64,000 nucleotides of DNA from Campylorhamphus procurvoides. Its lineage: Eukaryota; Chordata; Aves; Passeriformes; Dendrocolaptidae. Positions 24,901 through 39,242 of this stretch are shown one piece after another; within the stretch, counting starts at the first letter, position 1, and every line of letters starts with the position of its first letter. The notes under the pieces were generated by a model. That model worked only from the letters and a program-made list of their open reading frames with translations, did not search any database and was not told the origin of the DNA. The stretch spans positions 62,001 to 126,000 of the forward strand of contig WBMV01004767.1 of the NCBI GenBank assembly GCA_013396655.1. The letters are read 5' to 3'. The translations under genes were made by a program, and so were the position numbers.

Positions 24901-27900
24901 AGAAAATAAAGAAGCTTCAGACCTTTCTCTAGGTAAAGAACTTACTGAAGCAGCTAAAAATATGGGGAAATGGAGCAAACACAGGCTCTGATCCAAAGGC
25001 TACTGAACTCAGCAGAAGCATTCAGTTCATTAGGCACCAGAGTCATGTATGTCATGAGTTACAATTCAGAAATGCAAATAAAGAATGTTACTCTATATGA
25101 GTAAGAATAGTCTATTTGTCTAATTGCAGTGTCTAGACATTCCACTTGAATAAAATGAGCAGATTTTTCTCCAGCAGGTAGACTTTCTCAGCAAGGGTGC
25201 ATTGCCAGTATTTCTGTGAGAGTTTGTGGTCCCAAAAGCACAGAAATGCTGGGAAACAAAAAGGAAAGAAAATGTATCCAAGGAGGAGATCCAACTGTTT
25301 CCAAGTCATTTGTATAAATAAAAATCTGATGCAAACTCATTATCTTTCTGCTTTCCAGTGCCGATTTGCTTCCTCAGGATTTCAGAGCGTGCATCTGAGG
25401 ATTTAGGCTGTGCATCATAAAGTTTCCCTTCAGCAACTGCTAAAACTCTCCAGAAGGCATTGCAGCATGGAGCAGCTCTCAAACATGAAATGGTAGGAGC
25501 CCTAGGGGATGGCCTTTGGGATGAATCAGGGGGAAAACAGTTAACATTGTGCTTTGCTGTGGTGCTGCAGGTTGGGGGATCAAGCAAGTGGTGCCATACC
25601 TCTTGTCCTGGCGTTAGCAGGCAGGTAACTGTGCACAGCTGGAGCATGTTCTGCAATGGCTCTTCCCACAGACACTGGAAGCTCTGAGGCAAATATTTGC
25701 AGCACATTTTGTGGGAAAGGGACAGCAGGAGGGTTGCTTGAGGATGGTCCAATTCCTAGTGCAACTACCAGAGCCAGCTTGCTGTCTGTGCCAGCACGAA
25801 CCTGTTTTAAGTATTGCTGTCATCAGTAAAGCAAGATAACAAAAGCTGCTCTTTGTGGAGTAATATCAGGAAGGAAATTGTGCATGAAGATTCTCCAGCA
25901 AACATAACAGTCTGGGGCTGTCAAGGCACACAGTGATACTGCTGGTTTGTTGCTATTTTCAGCAGCTCCTGTACCCTCAGGGGTGAGAGGAGGACTGAAC
26001 TGCTGTCCCTGCTGCTCAGGCATCAGCTTTAAAGGTTCCATGTGGGCTCCAGCTCTTTAGCCCATCTGGAGGTGATTTCTGCAAAGAGCAGTTTTCCTCT
26101 GAATCAGTCCAATTCACCACCCAGAGCCACGCCACGTGGTGCTGTGGGTATCTCCTCTCACATCAGATAAAACCCCTCTTTCCTTCACTAGAGATCTCAG
26201 TGCCTTATTATTGGCACTTTTATTTATCTTTGAATCCTGCCCAGGCCAAGCAGTTGCATTCCACATGCCTGAACATTCCCCACAGTTTTGCCTGGCTTAC
26301 TTCAGACTCTGAACTCTTGTGTAGTCCTGCTGTTTAAAGTTTTTGTATTTTGTTCTAGAGATCACTTATATCATGAGGGGTAAAGTGTATCTGTCAGTTA
26401 ACCACTTCTCTGGAGTACTATTAGGCTTAATTAATGTTTGTAGAACACTATTGAGATTCTCAAGAGAAGCAGCTATAGAAGTGCAAAGGATTATAATTAA
26501 TTTAAAATTATCTCGTTTTTGAGTAAATGGCTAACAACACTTAAGCTGAGATTCTCCAAATAAAACTAATATGTTTGATTCTTAGACAAAAACATTCTGA
26601 GATCTGGGTTCCATTTACAACTATCGCTGTATGATGCATTTTGATTTTTATGGTCCTTTGATATCCTCTGAAATATTCAGGCACATTTGCACAGTTTGTT
26701 TTAGTTCAGGAAATGCTGTCCAGTATATATGTCAAGTCACAATAAAATAACAAAATAATTAATAAACTGAAAGACAATCCACAGCACCATTTAGTATGTT
26801 ACACAGCACCTTTAGTATATTAAGTGTTTGAACCATAAAGCCTGTAATTAATATTATGGAATAATTTCCATATTTATTTGTAATGCATCTCATTTACATA
26901 AATAGTCATTATCTGGAAATAAATCCAGGTCATTAAAATTCCAAGAACTGATTGAGATCAGCCAAGATGTACCAAAGAGATTTGCTAGACTCTGTTTGAA
27001 ACTGTTTGGAGAGAAGGAATCTCTGCTCCCCAACAAGCTTGGACAGGACTGTGCTGTGGAAAGACAAGCAGTGCTTCATGCACATGACATCATCAAACAG
27101 AGCAGTTCCTCTGTGTGGTGAGACAACATTGGGTCACTCTGCTCACCAACTGTCATGGAGAGTTTCCAAGAAAACGCTCCTGACACACCTGCACTGGAAA
27201 TGTGACTCAGATTGGAGCTGGTGTTGCCCTAACACAGATTTCTGCTTCTCTGAAACCACACAGCGTGTCAAAATACTAATGTCTTTCAAAACACTTTCAA
27301 TGCTTACAGGACTTTCAGTGCTTTCGAAGGTATGCATCTACTCAGCAAACACCTCGTGCAGAAAAAGAAAAGAAGAAATGGCACTTTCATGTTTCAATTT
27401 GCAAGCTGGATTCATCACTCCTCAGCTATTAGCTGGAGAGTCACAGGTATTTAAATTTATGTCCTGGCTGACAGAAAGAATGTGTCTCGATGTATCTGGG
27501 GTCCTACTCTCAGTGGTTTTGCCTTTCAAGACTCAGTGATCACTATTTGATTTTTTTCTAGGTAGAAATAAAGCTACCAATTTAAAAAAAAATGGTACAG
27601 CTACAGAACATACTTTAAAAAAATTGCAATTTCCCTGACCCGAGTCTGTCCTTTTTCAGTGCAAGATACATCTTTGAAGTTTAAGTGTATCCCCAGAGTA
27701 AGGGGATAGACCATCATCTGCCCTGTTTGGATGATTATCTTACTAATTCCTAGAGAAAGGAGGTTGGCTCAAGTACTGAGTCATGAGGATTTCATCTCAA
27801 TACAGATATTTTTAGTATCTGTTATTTTATCTCGGGTACTTTTTAAATCTGTCTCGCTGCCCAACTCCTCTCCTAATTTTCTGAAATTCTTGTGTAACTG

Positions 27901-30900
27901 CTTTGGAATGTTCCCTTCTATTATTACAATATTATCTTGTATTATATTGGCTCCTAACTGCTCATCTATTGATTTGGTCAGGTGAGAGTGTCCTTGTTTG
28001 AAGTGTGAGCTATTGCTGAGAGACCAGCAAAACAGAGCCCCAGCTTTAAACCTCCCCAGTGAGTCAGCACGAATTCAGGTCAGACCAGGCTCTGCCCTTT
28101 TCTGAGCTCTCTGAGAACTGGCTCCAGGAGACCTGAAAGAGCCCCCAGCCTCGACAGACCCCCCAAATTAATGGCTGTGTTCCTTTGCCACCCATCACTG
28201 CCATTTCCACGGGCAAGTTTAGAGGAGAGGAACACTTCCTTAGCAACTGGTTAACAACCTGCAGCTGAGAAAGGATATGAGCGCAAACACAAACCAGATC
28301 ACCTCGAGAGTAAAATACAAAACCTATTTGTTTAACCCAGTTTGCACCAAATAATATTATAGATCCACTCAATCTCAGCCACCTGAGGCTCAAAATCAAT
28401 GTGTTGAGGGCAGAAGAGGGAGAATAATGTATCAGATCTGACTCACACCTGGGGGAAACCCTCTACTGCAACAGTAAGGGGCTCTACATAATGAGGTAGG
28501 CAGAGAGAACTGTGAATTAATTATTAGTTAAACTGCTTGATCAGCTCCTTGAAAAAAAATATGACCAAGTGTTGCTGCAAAGCAAGTAATTCACATAACC
28601 AGGTTTGAATTTGACTCATGACACAGTAAAAAACTACGTTAATAAATGGCAATTTTTAAAAAACGCAGTGTGACTCTTGCTACAACAAAAAGAGCATTTC
28701 CAGTATAAATAATGAGATTGGAGGAAATGTCCTTGGCAAGTCAATTTGTTCCATTCTGCTGATGGTTCCTGTTAGTGACAAGGACCTTTTTTTTTGAGAG
28801 GGAAACAATGGAAAACAGATGCAAAACCGTTTACCATAAGGCCAGGCAGTGGCAGCTTCTCCAAAATGTCAAGTGTGCAGAGTGGAGTCAATTTAAAAGA
28901 GAATTAATTATTTAAACTGAACTAATTTGACTACAGTGAAGCCCTGTTAAGCCATCTCATCCATCCTGCTTCCAACTGTGCTACCCCTTCAGTCTAAGTC
29001 TAAATACTGACCTCAATTTTCAAACGCTTCAAACAAAAGCTCCCTTACCCAGCCAAGTGCCAATATGTTGCTTTTTTAATATATTTGCTGCATCCCTTTC
29101 AGGAACTCACCCAGAGAATTGTGCTCACCTCCTCCACGTTCCTGATTCATACGAGTTTAGTCCCTGGGTCCCCTTTGCCCCTCTTTTCCTCTTTCAGCTT
29201 CGTACTTCTCATGGTGTTTTCCTGGAAGCTTCAGGCTGTTTCCATCACCATATTCACCTTTTGCCTGCAAGTCTGTCCTTTGCATAAAGTCCCTCATATC
29301 CTAATTTCTGTAACTTTTTTCTTTCATACCTTGCCTTGATGTTGCTCACCGTTGGGGACAGGAAGGTGACTGAATTTTGGGTCCACAGCTTTCATAGTTC
29401 CCTTCCAACCAGTTGTCCCAAAGGGCTTCAGCTGCTCCTGGAACATGGGCCATAAAGTTGTAATACACAGGTTGTCCATCACCCCTAGAAGGGAGACTCA
29501 AGGGACCACTGTGCCCACTGTCTGCATTTTCCAGATTAACACAGATTTGTAATGCTGTCAGCAATTTGAACATGGCAATAACAATTACCTTTTTCCCTGG
29601 CAGTGTTACATGAAATGTGGAAAACACCAGCAGAGCCACTGTTCCTCTGAAACCTTCTGTTTCCCATGGGAAACATCCCTGTCTGCAAGGGGTAAGTCAG
29701 AGCTGTCACTTTTGGTTTCCAGTTTGAACATGGGTGGAAGGACCATTGCAAAACCATCCTTTTTCTGATACTGTGAAAGCAAAACATCTGTGCTAGGATT
29801 TACATAAAGTAAATTCCTTTATTTCTTCTCTTTCATGGAGGAAAATAACTCCTATCTATTAAGTAATAAACTTAATTGCCCTGGGTCTTGCCTGTGCTGG
29901 GAATGTGTATTAATTTGAATGCATCAGTGTAAAAATCAGTCTCATTAAACTATCTTGAAGCCCTAAAATAGATTGAGCACTGTTCTAATATTTGCATATA
30001 ATCATTCATATCAAAGTTATAATTTACAGGAGCTCATAATGAATATAAACAGGAATTAAAACAGCAAGAAAAAGTGTTTAGTGGAAGTGATATTTAAATT
30101 GGGATGTTTAAAGGTATTTTTGTTCTTTCCATTTTCGGATGACTGGAAACACTGGATAGCAGAATGTGCATATGGAGTAGCTTCCTGAAGGTCAACCACT
30201 TCCTATTTAACAACTATTTTTTTTCTGGTGTTCTGTTTTCCTTTCCAAACCTGCTTTGTTTTGTTTTGTTTTGTTCTGCTTTAAACACCAAAAACAATTG
30301 CACTGTATACTGAATAGTAATTATAATCATCATAATCGTGGTAAGGAAGCCATGTGCTTCCCTGAGCAGGGCTGGGGCTTCCAGCACAGGCAATCTGTCT
30401 GCTTGGAGCACACCAGCCCTTCTATAGCATGGACAGCCAAGGAACGGAGTTATGCAAAATAAACACCAAACAATTTAGAGCAAACCCTTTCTTTGTTTAA
30501 AGAAAGAGCTGCTGAACATGATGTTTGAAAGAGGAGCTCGGCCAAAAAGTGCAGATTCTCTGCTTGTGTGTGTGGAGACAATCTCTGCTCCCTGTAGTTC
30601 AGCAGTTCTCCACCAGTGTAGTGTTTTTGTTTGTGTGGAAAACTACTAACAGAGAAGGAGTGACAGCAGCATATTTTTAGGATATTGAGGCCCATGCCAT
30701 CTTTATGTACTTCCTCTGAGATTGTAAGTTTGGGTAGGAAATTGCAACAGTCGTGATGAAATCGGACTCAGCCACGTATGGCAGATCCTTTGGGCCTGAC
30801 ACAATGTGAGGGTCAGAGAAACAACGAGAAGGATGGAGATGCTGCTCCAGAGTTATGAAAGTGCAAGTGAGAAGAGGATTTTGCCCAGAAATTCTGTGCC

Positions 30901-31304
30901 CTCCGCTTTGGAGTTTTATGCAGTTTTCTTGTACATTCTATTCTTAAACTGCAAATGGATGCAGTTTTGCTGGAAAATAAATGAAACACAAAGATGACTT
31001 CAAACATTTGCAGGAGCCATGCTGACACTCAAAAAACAGAAACATCAAGTGACTTTCCTGGTGAGATCATAAAAGCAGAGCCACAATGATCAAAGAAGAA
31101 AATACAAGACTTACTCCATTCCTAATACAAGATGCTTTCTCCTTTTATGATAGAGCCTCTCTGGAACAGAGATGCTCCCATAGTCTACAAATACAGTACA
31201 TAAGATGGATACTTTGGCAGTATTTAGTTAGTTAAATGTGGGAATAGTCATAAAGACAGTAGATTTAACCCTTGGACTGACAAATAACTGATTATTATTG
31301 TATA
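21991..31304. other. Intergenic region, no gene recognised
   Basis: AT-rich to balanced sequence between the DENND4A promoter and the CR1 element. I find no conserved coding exon, tRNA or full repeat. The longest frame (27006-27539, plus) is about 177 codons with no family resemblance. Short simple repeats occur at 24178 (A run) and 30254 (TTTTG units). Confidence 0.6.
30254..30275. repeat. (TTTTG)n microsatellite
   Basis: Four contiguous TTTGT-type pentamers followed by a degenerate copy (TTCTG). Confidence 0.85.
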
Positions 31305-31907
31305 ATAGAGTCATAGAATCCCAGAAAGGTTTGACTTGGAAGGCACTTTAAAAATCATCGAATTCCAAGCCCTTGCCATGGGCAGGGACACCTTCCATTA
31401 GCCCAGGTTGCTCCAAGTCCCATCCAACCTGGCCTTGGACACTTCCAGGGATCCAGGGGCAGCCACAGCTTCTCTGGGCACCCTGTGCCAGGGCCTGCCC
31501 ACCCTCCCAGGGAAGGATTTCTTCCCAACATCCCATCTAACCCTGCCCTCTGGCAGTGGGAAGCCATTCCCCTTGTCCTGTCATTCCATCCCTTGTCCCC
31601 AGTCCCTCCCTTCAGGCCCTGCAAGGGGCTCTCAGGTGTCCCTGGAGCCTTCTCTTCTCCAGGTGACCCCCCCAGCTCTCCCAGCCTGGCTCCAGAGCAG
31701 AGGAGCTCCAGCCCTGGATCATCTCCATGGCCTCTTCTGGACTTGGTCCAGCAGCTCCACATCCTTCTGATGTTGGGGATCCCAGAAGTGGAGGCAGCTC
31801 TGCAGGTGGGGTCTCACCTGAGCAGAGCAGAGGGGCGGAATCCCCTGCCTCAACCTGCTGCCCATCTGGGAATGCAGCCTAGGATATATTTGCTTTTCTG
31901 AACTGCT
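31305..31907 (-). mobile_element. CR1 LINE, 3' part, antisense orientation
   Basis: About 600 bp read as the reverse complement of an avian CR1 3' end. It opens with TCATAGAATCCCAGAAAGG and GGAAGGCACTTTAAAAATCA, and continues with CCATGGGCAGGGACACCTTC and GCCACAGCTTCTCTGGGCA. Later come GGAGCCTTCTCTTCTCCAGG, GGACTTGGTCCAGCAGCTCC and GTGGGGTCTCACC. It ends with a degraded GATGCAGCCTAGGATA motif. This order is characteristic. The copy is 5'-truncated, as most CR1s are, so no reverse transcriptase is encoded. Two overlapping frames inside it are by-products. Confidence 0.93.
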
Positions 31908-34900
31908 CTCAATCCTATTATTGTCTGGATTTCACAGGGAACTGAATTTATTAAACTGTATTAATATTAGAATAATTAAATATCCGCCTTGAACTGTGTG
32001 CATGTTGCATTTAACCAGCTTGGAAACAGGCCAAAACTTGAAGCAATTTTTAGGAGAACTGCACAATCAATACATCAATCCCATTAATTTGGTGTCAGAG
32101 GAAACAAATGTGTACCTGTCTGAAACGTGTGCATTCCCTGCAGAGATATACTAAAATAGGCATCTTCTGTCTGCCTTCCCTGTGCCCTTCAAACATCAGA
32201 AACCAGGGCCAGAATGAGGGAAACCCAGACTGGCTCCAAAATCAAATGAAGCCCCTTTTAGTAACCCAGTATCCTGGACAAGTGATGTGCAAACCCAAGC
32301 CATCCCAAACTCTACCCCATCCACTGCACCGAGTTCCTTGTTGCTCCCCTAATGCTTCAGTCTCTCCAAAATTAATTCCAGGGCTCAGAACATCTAGGCA
32401 AGCTGATACGGAACTCCTTCCAGTCTGTCACAGTCATAATTCTGCTCAGCAGTGAGACAATATTAATGACTAATCCTAATGAAGAGTGCATTTTAAACCA
32501 GCCATCGTTCTGGATCGATCCAAGCTCCCTAAAATGTGCTGTGCTCCAAGCATCTTGCACATCTTGCTCACTGCACAGCTGGCTGCTGAGAAAACCCTTG
32601 TCTCAGGAGGCTTGCTCAAGCACATGAAACATATTTTTAGCATCCCAAAGGTGTGTGCACTCACAGAGCTGAGAGAGCAACCTGGCTGGCAGCAGCTTTC
32701 CAGAGGAAGGAGCAGGAGAGAGGCAATGAGTAATGAGATTACCTCCCCCCCCTCCACCCCACAGAAGGAGACTCCTGCTTGGAATATCAACACATCTTTC
32801 CAGTCTCTCTCCTTGTGACTGTTTGTGCTTTCATCAGATTTCCATTTGCTCCTTCAGCTACGGGAGCAGATGGCTCCCCACATAATGCTCTGAATCATGG
32901 CAGGGCTCGAGGTGTTTGCTCTGTGTCCCAGCAAACACACGGGCTGGACCAGGTGAACCCCCCACAGCCACATATGCTGCACACCACGTGGGGCTGCAGC
33001 AGGTACCCACAGATCCACACGGCAGAAGATGCTTTTCTTCTTGCAGGTTGTCAGGAAAATGACTGTCGTGCCTTCCGCACCACGAGCACAAATAGAGGTG
33101 GTGCAGTGACACATGGCAGAGGACAGCTGCTCTGCACTTCCTGGGATGCACAATGCCTGGTGGCAAGGAATCCTGGTGGGCCAAGGACAGGAGGCTCTCG
33201 TTGCCCCTCTGGTTTCCCTGTGCAGCTTGTGATTAAACTGGTGCTGACACCTTGCCCTGTGCCTGTTTGCACAGCCACTAGCCCCAGGCAGGACTTCTGG
33301 CTGTGAAGCACCTACTGGAAAAGGAGAGAATCTCATTGTTTGAGAGCATCTTTGCCTCTGGCATTTGTTAAGTAGAAAACAAAACTGATTTTCTCCTCAC
33401 TTTGCTCACATGGATCCAGGGTAGGTTCAAGCTGTGGCAGCCCTATGGAATGAGGGTGAACAGAGGAGGGGTGTTTGCCAGTGCAACAGCCACTGCTTGG
33501 GAGGACAAGGCTGGTGGGATTACAGTCTGTGATTTCTGCTTCGGTGACAAGACCATAAACATCACCCTGCAGTTGTCCCTCACTGATATATTGCATTTCT
33601 GAGCATGGAAAACCACTGGAATGATGAAAGATGAGTTTTCAGTGCCTAGGAGATGGCTGTGTCAGAGAATTCCAGCCTGGCGTGCTGAGACTCTGTGCAA
33701 GCACCAACTCCCAGGGCAGCTCGAGGGATGTCCCAGATCGCAGGATGGATACGGTGTGTGCGCTCCAGGGCACGCAGTGAAGGAGCAGCCAAGCAGCTGG
33801 CCACTTTCCAAAGGCCACACTCCACCTCAAGTATTTTCTGAGATGAGAAAATTGCCCTCTGGCTGTTTCTCAGCTTGTTTTTCTTGGTATGCATTTGACA
33901 TGCCCTCCCTGTCGGGAGTGACAGGACACCTCGTGAGCTGGTGCCGTGCTGGCCTTTGGCAAGCAGTGGGACACCCATCAGGGGCTGGAGCAGTGGCCAG
34001 GAATGTCACAAGTGCTGGCTGTGCAGAGCAGCTCTGATGAAGGTTAAACGTGTGCTGCCACCACCTTTGAGGTCAGCGTTGGGCTCGCTTTAGCACTCCT
34101 ATAAATAGATGCCCAAGGTTGACTGAAAAGAGGATTTGGCTCGGCTGGATCTTGTTTAGCATTCCCAAGAGAGGAAGGCAGATTCTTTCCCCTTTTCTCT
34201 TCCAGCCTCTAACCTTGAGTTGGTCTCTGTGGGAAGCATTAGTGGCATTTGCCAAAAAAGCTACTGCTGTGAGCCGGATGTCCTGCTGTGTCACACAAAT
34301 CACACGTACACATCTCCTCGACCTGCAAACCCAGACCTAATTCCACTAAAGCCTCAAACTAATTCCTCGCTGGCAAAACTAGGGAAAATACCCAAACAAA
34401 CCTGGAGCCTAATTGCTTGAAAACAGTGGGACACCTAGTGGATTTATAGGGAATATCTCTGGGATTATCAGCAACATTTTGTCATTTTCTTGGCAAAACC
34501 AACTATGAATATATTTATAGGGAATTATTGAAATATCAGGGTTTCTGTTTAATAAATTAATCTTGTTATAGCTGTTACAGCCTCCGGTTTTCCTGGAGAA
34601 GTTATTGCAACCTATAAAAACCTCAAAGAGTATTGTTTGAATGACTTGGAAAAATAATAATTATGGAGAACTGGATGGTTCCCAAGGTCTGGGAACAGGA
34701 GGAGGGGTATTCTGCCAGATCAAAGCCATCCCAGTTGTTCCATCTGACAGCTCTCTAATGATCTTAATGAGCAGAGTTCTCCAGCCTCAGCCTGGCTCCC
34801 TGTACAATTGTGCAGTTTCACAACATCTCCATGCTGAGCACAGCCAGGCAGCTCTGTTGGGTTTTCGGCAGAGAATGACTTGGCCACAGCAACCAAACTG

Positions 34901-37761
34901 CTTTCTTCATTGCCCAGGGCTGGTCTTTTGAATCCAAATTAGGAGGTGATGGGCCATGTGACAGTGACTGCACTGCTGTCGCTGTATTTGTCTGGTACCA
35001 ACACCAACATCAAGCAGATTTTGACCCTAGATAGGAAATAAACCCCTGTGGCAGGGTGTGAAAGAGGAAGAAGATTTTGAGTGATGAGTCTCTGAAATTA
35101 TATCTTGGCCAGCAATTGTCCTGGGGCTGCCAGTGTTTTCTTGCTGGGATGTCTCCAGAGGCAGCAGGCGCAGACAAAGAGATGAGTGTTGAGTCCAAAA
35201 TGCATGCAGGAAACTGAAGACTTCATTTTGACAGTCATCACAAGGAACACCAAGTCATCAAGTCTTGCGTTCAATTTCTGTTCCCAAAGCACATTGGAAA
35301 CTTTCCGTTCTGCTTATTCCTTAATGTTGTCCTAGTGGAAGATGTCTCCAGAAGATGGTTAATTTTTCTGCTCCCTTCCCACTTTTCCTTCAGTGCTGCA
35401 GAGATCCCTAAAGACCAGCAAAACCAGGATGAGATCTGATTTTGGATAGGTTCCTGTTCAGATACAGATCTTTTTTTATTCCAGCTTCAGGGTTAGGAAA
35501 GAAAAGGCTGATTTAGAAATTAATTCTGATTTGGTCTATTTCTTCTTATCTCTTTTCTCCTTAGAGCTGTGGAACTCAAATGATAGAATTCAAGCGAGCT
35601 ATCTACAGAAAAATTCCTATTGACTCCATGTATTTTCATTACTCCTACCTGTGGCATGAAATTACCTGAAAAATAGAATTCCTAGTACATTGTAGACCCT
35701 TTAATTTGGTCCAGGGTTTAAAAAAAAGAGTTTTTTTTTATTTCAGTGGATGGATTTTATATTAGAATGATTTTTTTCTGACTGACGTGTCAAACTGGGG
35801 GTAGTGCATGCTAAGAGTGCGCTTTTGTCTAATTTAGCAGTTGGATTGGAAAGCTTGAATTATCTCTGCATAATTGCAATGATTCATGGATTGTTAGGAA
35901 ATTGCAAAGTATTGATTGGATTTTCCCCTTAGGAAATATTTCTCCTCTGATAAAACAGAGTAGGTTCTGGGGTTTTGCTTTTGTCCTTCCTGCCTTCTGC
36001 CCCAGGGAAACCAGGGGCTGCTTTCATCTGGAAAACAGGAATTTGGGTCAACAGCCATTCAAGGACAATTTTGAATTATTGCAATTTCCAGTTCCAAATC
36101 TCTCCCTGAGCTTCACAGAGTGACGGGCTTGGCAAAGTGTGGACAGGGATTTCAGAGCCAGAAAAACTGGGACTGGCAGCAAACACTGGCCATCCTCATC
36201 TCATATTCTTCCCTTTCCATGTCCAACAACCCTGGTGTGCTCTGCAAAGAGACTTTGACCTTGTTGTGGGAATGCCACAACCATGAAGGTGGTGGCAAGT
36301 TTTCCACTTTATTAGGCCAGGATTTCCCTCGGGGTCTCAGGACTTGGTGGAAGGAGGGAAGTGGGAGAACGAGGTGGGAACCAGGTGCAGGGAGAGCCTG
36401 ATACACAGTGCCTGGGGTTGGGCAGTCAGACTGGGAGCCCTGACACACATCTGCACATTGATGGTGCCGGGCCTTTTTGGCAGCTGCTGTTTGAATTTCC
36501 AGCACAGAACCATAAATATGCAGTTAAGAGTGTGACCTCTGCTTCTTTTCTTCCCTTCATTGAACATCCAAGGCCCAGCTGAGTATCATTCCTTGTCTCT
36601 GCTCCAGTTGCTTGGAACGTGCTGCCTCTGCAAATGGTTCTGCCCAAGTTAGGAATTATGAGAGTGTGCAAATTCAAGGTTTGCCATGAATTTAGTGTTC
36701 CCACAAGGATGACACTAATGGCAATTAATGCAGCAGAAACGCTGGTGCTGAGTGACTGTTCTCACATTAAAAGCTGTCAGTCAGAGAGTACACAGTCCTC
36801 TGTTCTCTCAGGCCTGACCTCTGCTTTTTGGCCATGTTTCATGTGCATGGCAGGTGTCCTGGGCCATCCCATCCCTCTCCCATCCTGGCTCGCTCCGGGA
36901 GGGGACACAATGAAGAGCAGAGCAGCCAAAACCAGCCTGTGCTGACAGTGCTGTTTCCTGAGGGTTTGAATCTTCTCATCTGGGGCTGAACAGCAACAAA
37001 ACGACCCAGGACTGAACAGGATACAAGACTTTAATTTCTGGAGCTCCCTGCTAGTCCAGCACTCTCCTCATGCCCTGCTCTGTTGAGTCCTGCTTAGACA
37101 CAGAGCTCTTTCTGCTGTTTCAGTTTTCAGCATGAAGAATCTGATTTTAAATGATCAAATGTATTTAAACAGACTTAGCTAGAAACACCCCTACTGCTTC
37201 TCAGCTACATGGCAGTCTGCACAAATCTTCATGTTTTGGTAGAAACGATTGCTAAAAATGCCTCTGCTTCATAAAGGCTGAAGTTCAACAAGTGGCAGCA
37301 GTGCAGCAGTGTGGGGACTGTGATTTTTACCTCAGCCAGAAGAGCCACTGTCCTCACTCTGGGCCCTAATGTCCTGCACAAGATGTGCCAGTTCCAGATG
37401 AGGAACATCTGCAGTTTGATGCAAGAGGAAGTAATGCTTACACACATGAATAATGTAAATAAAGGGTGTTTCCAGGCTTACCACCAAAATCCAGAACATG
37501 GAAAGGAGAACAGCTCTTGCAGGAGGATAACTAAAAATAGTTTGTGTTATTTTAAGTGGTTTTAGCACTAATAGCAATTCTGGAGGATGAAACCAGGCCT
37601 GAGAAACATCAAGTGAAAATTAATAGCTTTTTAACAACAAAGTTCAATGGAGAAGTGCAAATAGGATGTGCAATGGAAACCTGAACTGCCGAGTTATAAA
37701 TACAGCTTGGGCTCTGCACAGACAAGTATCCATTATCCATTCCATGTGCTTCTCCATGCTA
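31908..37761. other. Intergenic region, no gene recognised
   Basis: Mixed-composition sequence. Overlapping long frames occur on both strands near 32.8-33.3 kb (175 codons plus, 160 codons minus) in a GC-richer patch, but the peptides resemble nothing and no splice structure supports them. No RNA gene or intact repeat seen. Confidence 0.6.
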
Positions 37762-38934
37762 TAGGATTGAGAAGGGCAGCAGGAGCAGGATGAGCGTTTT
37801 CAGACTCAAGATTTTGGGTATTCTGGGTTTATCTGGAGACAAAAAGGATGAATCCAAAGACAGCACAGATCACCTTGCTGCTACACTAACAGAGTGCTTT
37901 CTGCTCTGCCAAGGTCTGGCCTCACGATGCCTTTATGGAACTGGCACATGCAATTATTCCCACAGCACATGTGGAAAAGAGCCCTGGCAATGTAAAGCCT
38001 CAAATGCTTGTTGGGTTTTGTGCCCCTGTTGAGAAGGTGGAGGTGCATGATGTGCCAGGGCACACTGGAAGTTGGTGGCAGGACATGGGGTGAGCCTGGA
38101 CCCCGATGCCCCAATCTCACCTGGTGCTCCTGCAGAGCCTCTGCCTGCAGTGCCGTGTGCCTGTGTGGGGACACACTGTGGTCACACCTCGCTGTGTCCC
38201 CTTATTAATGCTTTGTTGACCCCCCTTTGAAGCTCTGAGGCTGCATGAACTGTGTATTTCCAAAGGCAGAGGATCCCGTTCTGGCTCGTTATCCTTCAGC
38301 AGACAGTAACTGATGCCCAGCGTGGCTGCCGATGCCTCGGGGTTTCTTTGCAGGCACAGCAGTGATGACACAGCCACTGACTGCAGCGATGGCAAACACG
38401 CTGTGGGAAAAGAGCATTTTAAAGGGATTTGGTTTAATCATCTGGACACAAGTGCTGTTATTATCCTCTGCTGTTTGGGGCTCAAGCCTATGCCAAGGGA
38501 AGCCGGTGCCAAAGCTGGTGTCTCTCATGGCACAGGGGCAGGGAAGGGGGACCAGAGCACCCTTTGGGAAGGGAGAGGGGGGGTGGGCAGTGATGGCTGT
38601 GGGGAAGGGGCCGGTAATTGCAGTAGTTTTGCATCTCAGGGGGTGGAAGAGCTCGTTGGCACCTCTGTCACCTCCACCACAAGCTCCGTGTTTGCACATC
38701 CCCCTCTCAGACCAGTTCACAGGAGGGATCTGTGAGACATAGGGGCTTCCCACCAACCCACCCCAAGCTGCCCTGTGGCTGTGGGCAGCTTTGGGGTGAA
38801 ACCATCACCTGCCCATGGAGGCAGGAGAAGGGCACCTACACTGTGCCCAGGGACGGGCTGGTGGGCACCAGGCAAGGGGTGAAGTGAGGTGTGAGTGTTA
38901 CACCTGTGTGTGGAAGGGCCCAGGGAGCTCCGGG

Positions 38935-39105
38935 TGTGCCTGCCCGTCATTTGGGCACAGGAAAGTGGGGAGCTCAGAGTGTGGCTGAGTCACGCGGGGA
39001 GCCAGGAGTGTGCCCGGGCGTTATTTGGGAACAGGATCCTGGGGCTTTCGGAACGTGCCCGGGCATTATTTGGGAACAGGGGCCCGGGAAGCTCGGAGCA
39101 CGTGC
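38935..39105. repeat. Short GC-rich minisatellite
   Basis: Three related units, each with a core like GTGCCCGGGCATTATTTGGG followed by AACAGG and a GGAAGCTCGGAG-like tail, starting near 38935, 39009 and 39055. They lie just downstream of the tRNA gene on its strand. Repeated in the second block at +2247. Confidence 0.7.
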
Positions 39106-39158
39106 ATCCACCTTTTGGGCAGACGAGATCTGAAAGGGAAAAAAAGCGAAGTGCGTGT

Positions 39159-39165
39159 AAAAAAA
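39159..39165 (-). terminator. Pol III terminator of tRNA-Gln
   Basis: Seven consecutive As on the plus strand, i.e. TTTTTTT in the tRNA direction, starting five bases past the mature 3' end. Confidence 0.88.
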
Positions 39166-39170
39166 TGTTC

Positions 39171-39242
39171 AGGTTCCACCGAGATTTGAACTCGGATCGC
39201 TGGATTCAGAGTCCAGAGTGCTAACCATTACACCATGGAACC
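39171..39242 (-). tRNA. tRNA-Gln (anticodon CTG)
   Basis: 72 nt on the minus strand. It starts GGTTCCATGGTGTAATGG and ends TGGAACC plus discriminator T, giving a perfect 7-bp acceptor stem. The anticodon stem is CTGGA/TCCAG around loop CTCTGAA, so the anticodon is CTG. The T arm carries GTTCAAATC, which is also the Pol III B box. There is no intron, and CCA is not encoded, as expected in eukaryotes. A run of seven Ts follows about five bases after the 3' end, so this copy looks fully functional. It sits upstream of RAB11A and is transcribed away from it. Confidence 0.96.

Noticed and set aside
27006..27539. 177-codon plus-strand frame in the intergenic region
   Set aside because: No recognisable family, no promoter, splice or poly(A) context; the length is unusual but not decisive.
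31355..31901. 120-138 codon frames at 31.4-31.9 kb
   Set aside because: They lie wholly within the antisense CR1 3' region, which is non-coding in this orientation.
32779..33336. Overlapping 175-codon plus and 160-codon minus frames
   Set aside because: Both strands are open in a GC-richer patch, which points to stop-poor composition and not to coding.
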